Assembly: GCA_005888755.1 (NCBI GenBank)
Contig: VBBQ01000025.1
Span: forward strand, 1 to 64,000
Reading direction: 5' to 3'
DNA length: 64,000 nucleotides
Source of the DNA: Candidatus Bathyarchaeota archaeon
Lineage (GTDB): Archaea > Thermoproteota > Bathyarchaeia > 40CM-2-53-6
Shown here: positions 47,086 through 56,478 of the stretch, piece by piece
How the letters are laid out: every line of letters starts with the position of its first letter
Position numbering within the stretch: the stretch's first letter is position 1
The notes under the pieces: model-generated
What the model saw: only the letters and a program-made list of their open reading frames with translations
The model's database searches: none
What the model was told of the DNA's origin: nothing
Program-made: the position numbers and the translations under genes

Positions 47086-48033
47086 TTGCTGCCGGACCTC
47101 GTTGTTACTGGAGCCTTAAACTGGGACGTCAACCTCTTCGTCAAGCGTCTTCCCCGACCCGGAGAAGAAGTGGTCGTGGAGAAGGTTGACCGGGTCCCGG
47201 GAGGAAAAGGCGGGAATGTCTCGGTTGCAGCATCTCGAATCCTCGGCCAGAGAAAAGTGGCCTTGCTGGCCTGTGTCGGAAAGGATGAGATCGGCAAGAG
47301 ACAGTTGTCGATTCTCAAACAGGACGGAGTGGACACGTCTGCAGTCCAGACGTTGATCAAACTTGAGTCGGGACAAGCATACATTACAGTTGACGAGAAG
47401 GGTAGGAACAATATTGAGACCCATTTCGGGGCAAATGCTGGGCTGAAGCGGGACCACATCATGCTCCCAGAGGTCCAGAATCTCTTCGGTAATTGCCGGA
47501 TGATGGTCGTCATAGACCCACCGCGACACGTCGCCGGGAGAATCCTCTCGGAAGGACGCCGCCTCCGACGATCCGTCCTCTGGCATCCAGGCGTCTTGAC
47601 AAGATTCGGAATGGAAGAGTTTACTGGCGAAATGGAGGGTTTGGACTATTTGGTCCTCAATGAACATGAGGCGCTGGCATTTTCCGGAACACGCACTCTA
47701 GCAGAATCTGTCTCCGCTTTCAATAAGGTCGCGCCGAAAATGAGGATTATCGTTACGTTAGGAGGCAAGGGGTTCGCGTTTTATGATAAGGGGAAGCAGT
47801 TGAGGATGAAGAGTGTCGATCTAGCGAAAATGGGACGGAAGATCGTTAACACAACAGGTTGTGGAGACGCGTTTGTCGGAGCGTTCGCAGCCTACAAGGT
47901 CCTAGGCCTTGCAGACATCGAGGCGCTGAAGCACGGAAACATGGCAGCAGCCCTCAAGGCGGGTAAACCAGAAACCAGGGGAAGCCCGACCCGGAAAGAG
48001 CTTGAAGAGTTCTACCAGAAATATCCGGCCTAG
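47086..48033 (+). CDS. PfkB-family carbohydrate kinase
   Basis: VPGGKGGNVSVAASRILGQ and NTTGCGDAFVGAFAA; TTG start. Confidence 0.92.
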   Translation: MLPDLVVTGALNWDVNLFVKRLPRPGEEVVVEKVDRVPGGKGGNVSVAASRILGQRKVALLACVGKDEIGKRQLSILKQDGVDTSAVQTLIKLESGQAYITVDEKGRNNIETHFGANAGLKRDHIMLPEVQNLFGNCRMMVVIDPPRHVAGRILSEGRRLRRSVLWHPGVLTRFGMEEFTGEMEGLDYLVLNEHEALAFSGTRTLAESVSAFNKVAPKMRIIVTLGGKGFAFYDKGKQLRMKSVDLAKMGRKIVNTTGCGDAFVGAFAAYKVLGLADIEALKHGNMAAALKAGKPETRGSPTRKELEEFYQKYPA

Positions 48034-48145
48034 CTTTCCATCTCAACGGACGGTTCTGATCATATGTTTAGTTCCAATAAGAGTCTGTAGGGTTCACTTT
48101 AATTGGCAGAATGGCAATCGCTCCCTAACGGAGTATCGATGTGTT

Positions 48146-49252
48146 GTGAGTACTGTCGAGGTCGCAAAGTGGGATCAGGCTGTCGCATGGCTGTTAAAGA
48201 ATGAGAATCCGAGCGTTCGATACTGGGCGCTCAAGGATATTCTCGGAAGATCCAAGACAGATACCGATGTTGTAGCAGCGTTGAATGGGATCCCATCTTG
48301 GGGTCCCGTTGCCGAATACTTGAGCGAACAACACCCAGCAGGATACTGGGGCGATGCGGAAGACGTGTACTGGCCCAAGTGGAGGGCAACTGTTTGGGCG
48401 CTGATATTGTTGGCTGAAATGGGTGTCCCAGGGACGAATCCCTCGATCAAGAAAGGCAGCGAGTATTTTCTGCGGGTCATGGATGGGCAGGACCGTTCTT
48501 GGCCCCCACCGAAGTATCCGGACGAGGATTTGCGAGGATGGCGTTTAGTCTGGGAGCCCTGTGTAACGGGCAACATGGCACGGACGCTCGCTGAGTTCGG
48601 GTTTGAGAATGATCCTCGGGTGCGCGAGATGTTCGAATGGCTTGTAAAGCACCAGCGTGATGATGGAGGATGGAACTGCGACACGGAGGGACGAGACGGT
48701 AAGACGGTTCACCATAGCTCGTTCATGTCGACGATCGAACCCTTGTGGGCGTTTTCTTCCCTCGATCCTCAGAAATGGCCACGTGGCGGACGGGAAGCGG
48801 TGGAAAGAGGCGTGGAATTCATGCTTATGCACCACCTATTCAAGAGCGACAAGTCCGGCAAGGTGATTCAGCCGGAATGGACCGAATTGCATTTCCCTCT
48901 ATTCTACTTCTATGACATTCTCCATGGATTACGAGTTGTGACAGCGCTTGGATTTGGTCGACAAGAGAGGACCAAAGATGCCGGGGAGTTGTTGCTGTCG
49001 AAACGGTTGCCGGATGGGACTTGGCCGATGGAAGCCACATACATTCGATCGCTGCGACGGAATTTCGTGAAGGACGCGAAGACGGGACAATGGAGTTCCG
49101 TGCAGGAGGAGGGCATTGACCGCTCCAACGTGTACAAGAGCACTGGAAAAGGAGTGGAGGTTCCGAGCATTTACGCAAGCTTGGGCGAGGTGGGCAAGGC
49201 CAATCCCTGGGTGACCCTGAACGCCCTTCGAGCCCTTAAGGGCCGCGAATAA
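48146..49252 (+). CDS. squalene cyclase/prenyltransferase-like alpha-alpha toroid protein
   Basis: WLVKHQRDDGGWNCD, LLLSKRLPDGTWPME repeats; GTG start (track ORF start 48002 overlaps pfkB). Confidence 0.7.
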   Translation: MSTVEVAKWDQAVAWLLKNENPSVRYWALKDILGRSKTDTDVVAALNGIPSWGPVAEYLSEQHPAGYWGDAEDVYWPKWRATVWALILLAEMGVPGTNPSIKKGSEYFLRVMDGQDRSWPPPKYPDEDLRGWRLVWEPCVTGNMARTLAEFGFENDPRVREMFEWLVKHQRDDGGWNCDTEGRDGKTVHHSSFMSTIEPLWAFSSLDPQKWPRGGREAVERGVEFMLMHHLFKSDKSGKVIQPEWTELHFPLFYFYDILHGLRVVTALGFGRQERTKDAGELLLSKRLPDGTWPMEATYIRSLRRNFVKDAKTGQWSSVQEEGIDRSNVYKSTGKGVEVPSIYASLGEVGKANPWVTLNALRALKGRE

Positions 49253-49271
49253 CGGATCACACAGCACAGCG

Positions 49272-49385
49272 ACCGGTTGAATCGCGGATTGTTAGAATCG
49301 GCGGTTTTCACGAAGGAAGGAGGAACTGGGATGAGCCGGTGAACGTGGGAAACTCGGCGTTTCACGAAGGGCGGGGCGCGGGAAA
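49272..49385. repeat. imperfect direct repeat plus GC-rich hairpin, intergenic
   Basis: CGGCGGTTTTCACGAAGG (49299-) and CGGCGTTTCACGAAGG (49355-); hairpin GGGCGG...CCGCCC near 49370-49395. Confidence 0.5.
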
Positions 49386-49410
49386 AAACCGCCCCAGGGG
49401 GTCACATAAT

Positions 49411-49490
49411 AGTTATCAGAAAAAAATAGTTACAGAAAAGAAAAGCTACGTAAGAACAAAAGTTACGAGAAAAGAAATGTTTCGAAAAAG
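49411..49490. repeat. degenerate 16-17 bp tandem repeat, consensus AGTTACgAgAAaAgAAA
   Basis: agttatcagaaaaaaat / agttacagaaaagaaa / agctacgtaagaacaaa / agttacgagaaaagaaa / tgtttcgaaaaag. Confidence 0.75.
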
Positions 49491-49623
49491 ATTGTGCTGT
49501 ATGGTCCTTTCAAATCGGCACTAGCGTCGAACGTGTCCAAGCATATCGATGGATGTGTGCATCTAGCTACCCTGCTAGATAACGACTCGATTGTGTCTCG
49601 GACGGCCCGAAGTGGGCTCTGCC

Positions 49624-49905
49624 ATGGGCTTCCTGGTAAGGTTCGAGAGAATCGTCAAGTCGTTGATGAGCCTCGTCTTAATCGTAGGCTTTGCCGGCAC
49701 CCTCTTCCTTCTATTCATCTTCCTCACCACGCCTCCAATAACGACGATTACGGAAACGGGTGTTGGGGTCCAAGGCATCTACACCTACAAGATTACGAAT
49801 ATCCCCGTTCAGGGGGTTCCTTTCTTCTGGGTCTTTACAAGCCTGATCTCATTGTCTGCAGGGCACACGTACAAGTCTTGCCAAGCATCTCTTCCTCCAC
49901 GCTAA
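49624..49905 (+). CDS. small membrane protein, hypothetical
   Basis: Two TM segments (SLMSLVLIVGFAGTLFLLFIFLTT; FFWVFTSLISLSAG). Confidence 0.45.
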   Translation: MGFLVRFERIVKSLMSLVLIVGFAGTLFLLFIFLTTPPITTITETGVGVQGIYTYKITNIPVQGVPFFWVFTSLISLSAGHTYKSCQASLPPR

Positions 49906-49983
49906 GGGCAATCATCCGCCCACGGCGGTAGCAGACCCGAACTATACTTAGAAAGCACCACTGGAGTGCAGATACAGGACAGT

Positions 49984-50148
49984 CTAGCTCTTCATTTCCG
50001 ATTTCGCGGTGGACGGGACTTTCTGCTCCTTCCAAGTCGATCCGCAAACGTGGCAGTTGTGATACCTAAACTCGTCCGTTTCTCCAGATGAACGGCTGCA
50101 AGGACCCGTGGTGCTGCAGACGGGACACGTGTGGGTTGTCTGCTCCAA
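49984..50148 (-). CDS. small zinc-ribbon protein (54 aa; missing from the ORF track; TTG start)
   Basis: (M)EQTTHTCPVCSTTGPCSRSSGETDEFRYHNCHVCGSTWKEQKVPSTAKSEMKS. Confidence 0.6.
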   Translation of the reverse strand: MEQTTHTCPVCSTTGPCSRSSGETDEFRYHNCHVCGSTWKEQKVPSTAKSEMKS

Positions 50149-50169
50149 CGTATTGGTCGATTCCGAGTG

Positions 50170-51366
50170 TTATCCGACCCTGATTATGTCTTCCTGTGGC
50201 TTAGATAGTTGTCGGTAGCCGCTCGCCGTGACCAGGACATCCTGTTCCAGATTGCATGTTCCAAGCTTGCTTGTGACTGAAGGTTCGATCGTAAAGACCA
50301 TGTCCTTCTGAACCGGCTTCTCCACCTGCTTACCGTACCTGTTCGGCCACCTTGGACCGAGTAGCGGCCCGATCTCATGGGTACTCCGGCCCAATACGTG
50401 TCCCAGAGCATGCTTGTACTCCGGATAGCCTTTCTTGACGATTAGTTTTCTGCCGGCACTATCGATCTTGTAACCTACAGTCCCTGGCTTCAGGGTTGCG
50501 AGAGCGGCATCGTTTGCAGCTCTAGCAGTCTCGAACATGCGCTTCACCGAGCTAGGAATATTTCCGGGCCCAACGAAGTAGACTCGCTGGATGTCACTAC
50601 AATAGCCTTCATAGTTGACTCCGAAATCGAGTTTGACGAAATCGCCGTTCCGAATAGTGGTGTTGTGATAGCCTATGTGGCCCATGGGATCGCCTCCAAC
50701 GTTCACGGATGGACAACGGTCAAAAGCCCAGGCGGTCGATAGCCCCCTTTGGGCGAGAAGTTTGTGCGCGAACTCGTGTACATACCTGTCCTTCTTGCCG
50801 GGTCTGATAGCACTCTCGACCTCGTCATAGACCTTCTCGCACTCGACTATCGCTTTCTTTAACAGTTCAACTTCCTCAGGGACAAGCCTCGCACGCAACG
50901 CAATAGCCAAGTCCTCCCCTGACACGAACCGTTTGGAATATCCCTTCAGTGCCCGTTTGAGATATGCTTCCATGCCGCTCGTTATACCATCTGCAGCGCC
51001 TTCGTCGTAACTTGAGTTGACGGCGATGCTCTTCGGCTTCCTTCTTCCGATTATCTGTTTCAGTTTGGGAGCGGCGCCCTCGCTTGCGTATCCAACGACC
51101 TCGTCGTAGAACTTGTTCTGCTTGATCGTGTCGACCTCCAGGCTTCCGACAACAGCGGTCTTTGTTCCATCTTGGTCGATTATCGCCGCGGACCTCCATG
51201 TCAGATCGCTGAACCTAAGATCCTGAGCTAGTGGATCCTCATTCCCTTCCCGGGTGAACGTGATCCAGATGTCTATTCCCTGTTCCCTCATTGTTTGCTG
51301 AATCCATTTCAGCTTCTTCCGGAGAAATTCCATCTTGAGGGGGACTTTGTCGAGCTTCACGAGCAA
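50170..51366 (-). CDS. Xaa-Pro aminopeptidase/creatinase family (M24) metallopeptidase
   Basis: MGHIGYHNTTIRNGDFVKLDFGVNYEGYCSDIQR, HALGHVLGRSTHEIGP, MVFTIEPSV. Confidence 0.92.
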   Translation of the reverse strand: MLVKLDKVPLKMEFLRKKLKWIQQTMREQGIDIWITFTREGNEDPLAQDLRFSDLTWRSAAIIDQDGTKTAVVGSLEVDTIKQNKFYDEVVGYASEGAAPKLKQIIGRRKPKSIAVNSSYDEGAADGITSGMEAYLKRALKGYSKRFVSGEDLAIALRARLVPEEVELLKKAIVECEKVYDEVESAIRPGKKDRYVHEFAHKLLAQRGLSTAWAFDRCPSVNVGGDPMGHIGYHNTTIRNGDFVKLDFGVNYEGYCSDIQRVYFVGPGNIPSSVKRMFETARAANDAALATLKPGTVGYKIDSAGRKLIVKKGYPEYKHALGHVLGRSTHEIGPLLGPRWPNRYGKQVEKPVQKDMVFTIEPSVTSKLGTCNLEQDVLVTASGYRQLSKPQEDIIRVG

Positions 51367-51523
51367 TCACCCTCACGAGAGTCGACTTATTGCTTTCTGT
51401 TCCGACGACTTTTACACGCGTCACCCGTGAGGATAGAACTCCAACCATGGGACCTCTTTACCGTGGAGTCAAGCTCGACCGAACGCCAAGGCTATTAGTA
51501 CTGGACTCCTGAAATCAACACGA

Positions 51524-52109
51524 TGCAAACGGAGCACTACTCGACCAGCCAATTCGCCAAGGACGTCGACACGATCTTCCGGAATACTCAAACGAGTCAG
51601 AAGTTCTGAGACATATCAAACTGCTTCTTGAGAAACTCATCCAGAGCCCCGGATCGATTCCATCCGAAGCCTTCACGCCGAGAAAGGACAGATTCGCGAT
51701 GAACCTCATTCATATGCCAAGGGACGAGGCGTTCTCCATAATTGGAGGAGTCTGGCATCCTGGCCAGACAACTCCAATCCACGACCACCTCACATGGGCG
51801 CTTATCGGGGTCTATGATGGCGAAGAGCGGGAAGCGCTGTTCCGCAGAACCGACGATGGTTCAAATTCCAAGATTGCGAAGATCGAGAAGGTTAGCGAGA
51901 AGATCAACACCAAAGGACACGTGACAGTTCTGGGCCACCGTGGCATCCACAGAGTCGACAATATTTCAGGAAAATCCACAACGAGCATTCACGTCTATGG
52001 CCGTGATATCGGCTATGCGGAACGACACAGCTACGACCCGGTTACCGGAGAGATAGGTAGGTTTGTTTCTGGATACTGCAACGTCCTCCGAGACACAGAA
52101 CGATTCTAG
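51524..52109 (+). CDS. cysteine dioxygenase-like cupin, apparent frameshift near 51575-51605
   Basis: N-part MQTEHYSTSQFAKDVDTIFRN in one frame, then ESEVLRHIKLLLEKLIQ...MNLIHMPRDEAFSIIGGVWHPGQTTPIHDHLTW in the next. Confidence 0.65.
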
Positions 52110-52330
52110 AAGTTCTCCGCAGACGTCAACTCCTTGAAACCAAGACTTCGTTGCTTCTCAGTCTCATGACTTGACGTTGTGCCTCAAGCTCGCCGGGGAA
52201 CTGTCCGAGCAGAAAACGTTTGAGGGGCCATGGCATCCGCAAGGTCGTTTTTTCATATACGATGAATAGTGCCCAGCTGAACGAGAAGACAAATCCCGTT
52301 AGCTCTTCACGCTCCTAGTTCCGTGGTAGA

Positions 52331-52918
52331 CTATTCTAGTTTCTCACTTATCTCCATAGCGTCTTTGGTAGTGTCCGAGAATTCTAGGAGAGTTTCAATT
52401 GTCCGGCTCTTAAAGAGACCCTTGTTTCTGACATATTCTAGATAGTCTTGCATTTGATCCTTGAATATGCCCACGTTGTCTGCGACGATGACGCTGCCCT
52501 TGTGAAGATTTTTCTCGACTGCTTTCAGATAGGCTAGATATTCTGTCTTCTCAGCGTCCAAGAAGACGAGATCGAAGGTTCCCGAAAGCTTCCTCAATTC
52601 TGCTGTTCCATCTCCTTCTATCATCTTGATCCTCTCTTCCATGTTTGCCCGCTTGATGTTCTTCGTGGTTATGCGCACATGTTCCGGGCTCTTCTCGACC
52701 GATATGATCTCGACTCCAGGGTGCGAGTTCTTGGCCATAAGTACGGCAGAATAACCATAGAGAGCTCCGACCTCCAGAATTCGTTTCGGCCGAGTCTTCT
52801 TCACGATTTCCGCAAGAATCTTTCCCTTGACGGGGCCGATAGATGGGATGAACGAACGTTGTCCAATCGCCTCGATTTCTTTGAGGACAGCGTCCGCGGG
52901 GTCCAACTGCTTCTTCAA
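52331..52918 (-). CDS. class I SAM O-methyltransferase (catechol/caffeoyl-CoA OMT-like)
   Basis: RILEVGALYGYSAVLMAK...FDLVFLDAEKTEYLAYLKAVE. Confidence 0.88.
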   Translation of the reverse strand: MKKQLDPADAVLKEIEAIGQRSFIPSIGPVKGKILAEIVKKTRPKRILEVGALYGYSAVLMAKNSHPGVEIISVEKSPEHVRITTKNIKRANMEERIKMIEGDGTAELRKLSGTFDLVFLDAEKTEYLAYLKAVEKNLHKGSVIVADNVGIFKDQMQDYLEYVRNKGLFKSRTIETLLEFSDTTKDAMEISEKLE

Positions 52919-53013
52919 TGCCTAAACTCTCCTACCAAATTGGCAAGCTATACTCTACGAAAACACACCAAGGTCTCGCCCTTAAATGGGCTTCTCGTTA
53001 GGCTCTCTTTCCT

Positions 53014-53478
53014 TCAGAGAAACAGTTCTTTGTAACCAGAGTGCCCGGTTTCCATGTGGTGTTCGTCAAGCTCGAACTTCTTACCGGGAGAGCTACGAAA
53101 ATCGCACTCAGCGCATTCGAAGATGTGAAGTAGCTGGCCTTCTACATTCTGCCTACTCCCACCTTGAGAGCTTTTCTCGGCTGTTTTTGACTGGCGTTTC
53201 CGAACTTCCTCTAGCTTCTTGACCGCCTCAGGTCCACCGATTTCTTCTATCATCTGAAGCAAGAGTTTCCGTTCTACTATCTTGTCGTGCACCGTAGCTG
53301 TAGATGTGAATTTGTCGAAAGCTGACTTACCGGGAGCGGAATCACCTGGATGCTCGATCTCGAACATCTCTTGCTCTACCTCTAGAATTTCCCGTATGAA
53401 GAGGTCCACCTCTCGTTCCTTCGCTTTCTCTTCAATCAGCTTCGCGATTTCGTCTTTGTCGAGGCGGGCCTTGGTCAT
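53014..53478 (-). CDS. hypothetical with C-terminal C2H2-like zinc finger
   Basis: FECAECDFRSSPGKKFELDEHHMETGH. Confidence 0.6.
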   Translation of the reverse strand: MTKARLDKDEIAKLIEEKAKEREVDLFIREILEVEQEMFEIEHPGDSAPGKSAFDKFTSTATVHDKIVERKLLLQMIEEIGGPEAVKKLEEVRKRQSKTAEKSSQGGSRQNVEGQLLHIFECAECDFRSSPGKKFELDEHHMETGHSGYKELFL

Positions 53479-53994
53479 AGCCCCGTCCTTAGACGAATCG
53501 GGGACTTCAACATTCAGTAACCCCTCTGCTTTATGAGAGAGAACTCATGCTCCGAACCCAGGTTGCGAAAGAGCAGGCTCGAGTCTCCCCGACATGCCTT
53601 CGTTAACTACCAGTTTGTGGTTACGACCTTTGCTGCGGCAGTAGCGACCATTATCATAGGTTTGTTCGGTGCCTTGGACAAACCTACACCGAATCTCGCG
53701 TCTCAGAGTCTTATTGCTATAGCTGCTTTTTCTTGCAGGGGCTTCTATTGTAATGACTTCGACATGAGACAAGCGCTGAAGGGGGTTCCCGAGATGGCGA
53801 ACAAACTCGCGGTCATTTTGTAGGCGCTGCGTGAAATACTACTGCGAGAAGCACCACCACGAGCATAGGGAAGGGAAGTTTGACGGTTAGGGAGACTAAT
53901 GGAACCCTTCAGCCAGTCAAGTACCGGTCTCTCGGGGCAAATCGATACAACAACCGAAGAGGTGTACTACCGCCTGCGGATAACTCTAGGTTTG

Positions 53995-54055
53995 TGATGA
54001 TTGCTAGAAGAATTGCTATAATCTGATGTTTTGTGTGAAGGGAAAACGACCTGAA
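53995..54055 (+). ncRNA. candidate C/D box sRNA
   Basis: GTGATGA ... CTGA ... TGTGAAG ... CTGA with flanking TTT/AAA and AGGT/ACCT pairing; the C-to-D' spacer (22 nt) is long. Confidence 0.3.
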
Positions 54056-54215
54056 AAGACCTCTTTCCCCGCCTTTCCTATGTTCAAGCCATTGATTGAC
54101 AGCCTTGTAAAGTCATATCCGGTGCCTACCTAGTTCTCTAGAGAGACAGTAGCCCCGGTTCAAATCTAGCGAGTCATAAGGGTCTTCATAGGAAAAGACA
54201 GGGGAAACGGCAAGA

Positions 54216-54614
54216 TTGCAGCTGAGAATGCTCAAGGGCAAGATTCACAGAGCACGAGTGACAGGTTCGGATCTCAACTACGAGGGAAGCATCGAGATAG
54301 ACTCGTCTCTAATGGAAGCGGCTGGCATTCTCCCGTTCGAGAAAGTCGATATCTGGAGCATTACAACCGGCGAAAGGTTCTCCACCTACGCGCTCCCCGC
54401 CGACCCGCGAAGCGGAATAATCGCGCTCAACGGAGCCGCTGCCCGAAAAGTACAGCCGGGAGACGAGATCATTATCACAGCCTTCGTATCGATGAACGAG
54501 AAAGAGGCCGAACAATGGAGTCCGAAGATCGTCTTTGTCGACGAGAAGAACAGGTTCAAACCTATTACTCATGCTCTCAGAACGCTAGCCCACCCGCGAA
54601 AACTAGCCCACTAA
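54216..54614 (+). CDS. panD: aspartate 1-decarboxylase (pyruvoyl type)
   Basis: MLKGKIHRARVTGSDLNYEGSIEIDSSLMEAAGILPFEKVDI...LNGAAARKVQPGDEIIITAF. Confidence 0.93.
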   Translation: MQLRMLKGKIHRARVTGSDLNYEGSIEIDSSLMEAAGILPFEKVDIWSITTGERFSTYALPADPRSGIIALNGAAARKVQPGDEIIITAFVSMNEKEAEQWSPKIVFVDEKNRFKPITHALRTLAHPRKLAH

Positions 54615-54651
54615 GCACGTCGAACAGGCAGCCGGAAAAACTCCCGCTCCG

Positions 54652-55278
54652 TTAATCTTGTTTCTGTGCAGACGCTAGGAACATCGGGATCTTCACCGCC
54701 TTATCGTCTTGCGTGCTAGAGCAGCAAGAAGACAACGCATCAACATTTACCTTCTCTAGTCCCATGTCTTTCAACATAGCGGCAATGTCCTCCATTTTGA
54801 ACCCAAGCCATAGGTCTGCGTGCTCCTTCCGGAGCCATTCGTGGGTATGTTCTTGGAGGTCGGAGAAGGCGATTCTCCCTCCCGGTTTGAGCACTCTGGA
54901 CATCTCTGCGACCGCTGCCTTTGGGTGAGGGCAGTGGTGCAATACCATGTTGCCGATCACCACATTGACGGACGAACCTAGCAACTGCATACGTTCCACA
55001 TTTCCAATTCGAAATTCCACTTTTCCTTTCCCCAGTTTCGCAATTGCTTCATCGCTCATCCCCCTTGAGAAGTCGAGGGCGATGACTTTTCGGGCGATCA
55101 TCGCAGCTGCTTCCGTCAGAAACCCCGTTCCAGCGCCTACGTCTAGAACGGTGTCGTCAGGACTGATTCGAGCCGCGTTCAACACAGCGTCCCGTACCTC
55201 TTCGCCATAGAAGCTCTTTCTCATCACATCCCATTGAGGAGAGACAAGTTCGAAGTAATCCCGCACTCTACGCGACAT
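54652..55278 (-). CDS. class I SAM-dependent methyltransferase
   Basis: DTVLDVGAGTGFLTEAAA...MVLHHCPHPKAAVAEMSRVLKPGGR. Confidence 0.9.
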   Translation of the reverse strand: MSRRVRDYFELVSPQWDVMRKSFYGEEVRDAVLNAARISPDDTVLDVGAGTGFLTEAAAMIARKVIALDFSRGMSDEAIAKLGKGKVEFRIGNVERMQLLGSSVNVVIGNMVLHHCPHPKAAVAEMSRVLKPGGRIAFSDLQEHTHEWLRKEHADLWLGFKMEDIAAMLKDMGLEKVNVDALSSCCSSTQDDKAVKIPMFLASAQKQD

Positions 55279-55365
55279 GGACGTCTAGACCGTCCAGCTA
55301 GAATCAGTTAAAGAATGCGCAAGCGTACATTTGTTTTCCAAGATACGATGTTTGGCTGATGAAGC

Positions 55366-56055
55366 GTGGTGGTTGAATCTGATTTCTACAGGGTCCGGCT
55401 TCGATTCAAACGCCTCTTCGCCGACCCCACAATCTTCGAGGACCAGAAGAACGCCGTCCGACGGTTTCTCATATCCCCACATCTCCCAAGCAGCCAGGAT
55501 GCCATCTATCAGATAACAGACTATATTTCGCCCTCTGATAATGTCGGGAAGTCCCCTGACATTGCCGGGACCGCCAGGTACATTCACCGCGGAAGGGTCA
55601 TTCGTTCAGAGTACCTAGAAAACGCGAACGTGACATTGGAGTATGCAGATTTCGGCAGCGGTCTCTCGCCCAGTGATCATCAGAGACTGTGGAAGAGACA
55701 GAAGTGGGGACGAATGAACTTCGACCTCGAGGAATTTCACCATGAGCACTTGATGATCGAGATACCTGCTGTTGCTGAGCTCTATGAAATGCTGCGCACT
55801 AGAGCTGACCCGACTGCGCTTGTAGATGTAGAGCTTCCAGATCTTCCAGACAACTTTTTCCGCTCAGCAGTCGGCTACTTGGAAACTCGATTGAAACAAC
55901 TTGCCGAACTGGAACACCTGACGATCGACATCTATGTTGCCCGAGACCTGCTTGCTGAGGAGAAGGCGGCCTTGGAGAAGAGACTGACTCGTCCGTCGAC
56001 GCAGTCTACGATCTACATCATGTTGTCGAAAGCCGAAGCAACCGCGCAGCTCTAG
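55366..56055 (+). CDS. hypothetical protein
   Basis: Continuous 229-aa ORF with coding-like composition. Confidence 0.5.
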   Translation: MVVESDFYRVRLRFKRLFADPTIFEDQKNAVRRFLISPHLPSSQDAIYQITDYISPSDNVGKSPDIAGTARYIHRGRVIRSEYLENANVTLEYADFGSGLSPSDHQRLWKRQKWGRMNFDLEEFHHEHLMIEIPAVAELYEMLRTRADPTALVDVELPDLPDNFFRSAVGYLETRLKQLAELEHLTIDIYVARDLLAEEKAALEKRLTRPSTQSTIYIMLSKAEATAQL

Positions 56056-56079
56056 CGTTGTTTGCTCAAGGCAGAAAAT

Positions 56080-56478
56080 CTATGCGACTTGCTTGTAGGA
56101 TTCGACGAACTCTGGATCGATTACTCCCGAAATAACTTTCTCCGAACCGTCGGGAAGTATTACCGGCGTACCTGCAGCGTGGTAGGGGAGCTCGAATCTT
56201 TCCAGTTTCTCGGGAGATTCGACTTCGAAGAGTTTTCGGCAGGCTCCGTTCTGGTAATGGAAGCAGTAGATTTTCTCGACACGTCTCTCTCCAAATCCGC
56301 CTGCTCTCCCTCCGGCGGCATGGCCTTCTTCAGGAAGTTGGAGAATGTAAACGGAATTTTCTCCTTGAAGCGTTTTCAGATCGACCGGGCTTTGGGCGAC
56401 CAGTATCCGACGGCCTTTCTCGGAAATGAGATGCGAGAGCTCTTCCAGAGGGGTCATGCTAACCTGAACCTCTTCCAC
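56080..56478 (-). CDS. hypothetical protein
   Basis: Continuous 132-aa ORF. Confidence 0.5.
   Translation of the reverse strand: MEEVQVSMTPLEELSHLISEKGRRILVAQSPVDLKTLQGENSVYILQLPEEGHAAGGRAGGFGERRVEKIYCFHYQNGACRKLFEVESPEKLERFELPYHAAGTPVILPDGSEKVISGVIDPEFVESYKQVA

Noticed and set aside
49411-49490. CRISPR array
   Set aside because: Units are ~17 bp, contiguous and degenerate with no unique spacers and no cas genes nearby.
51524-51620. BHB intron as the cause of the cysteine dioxygenase frameshift
   Set aside because: No helix-bulge-helix pairing could be found; a single-base indel suffices.
54120-54185. tRNA T-arm-like sequence CCCCGGTTCAAATC
   Set aside because: No matching 3' T-stem, acceptor or anticodon arm could be built on either side.
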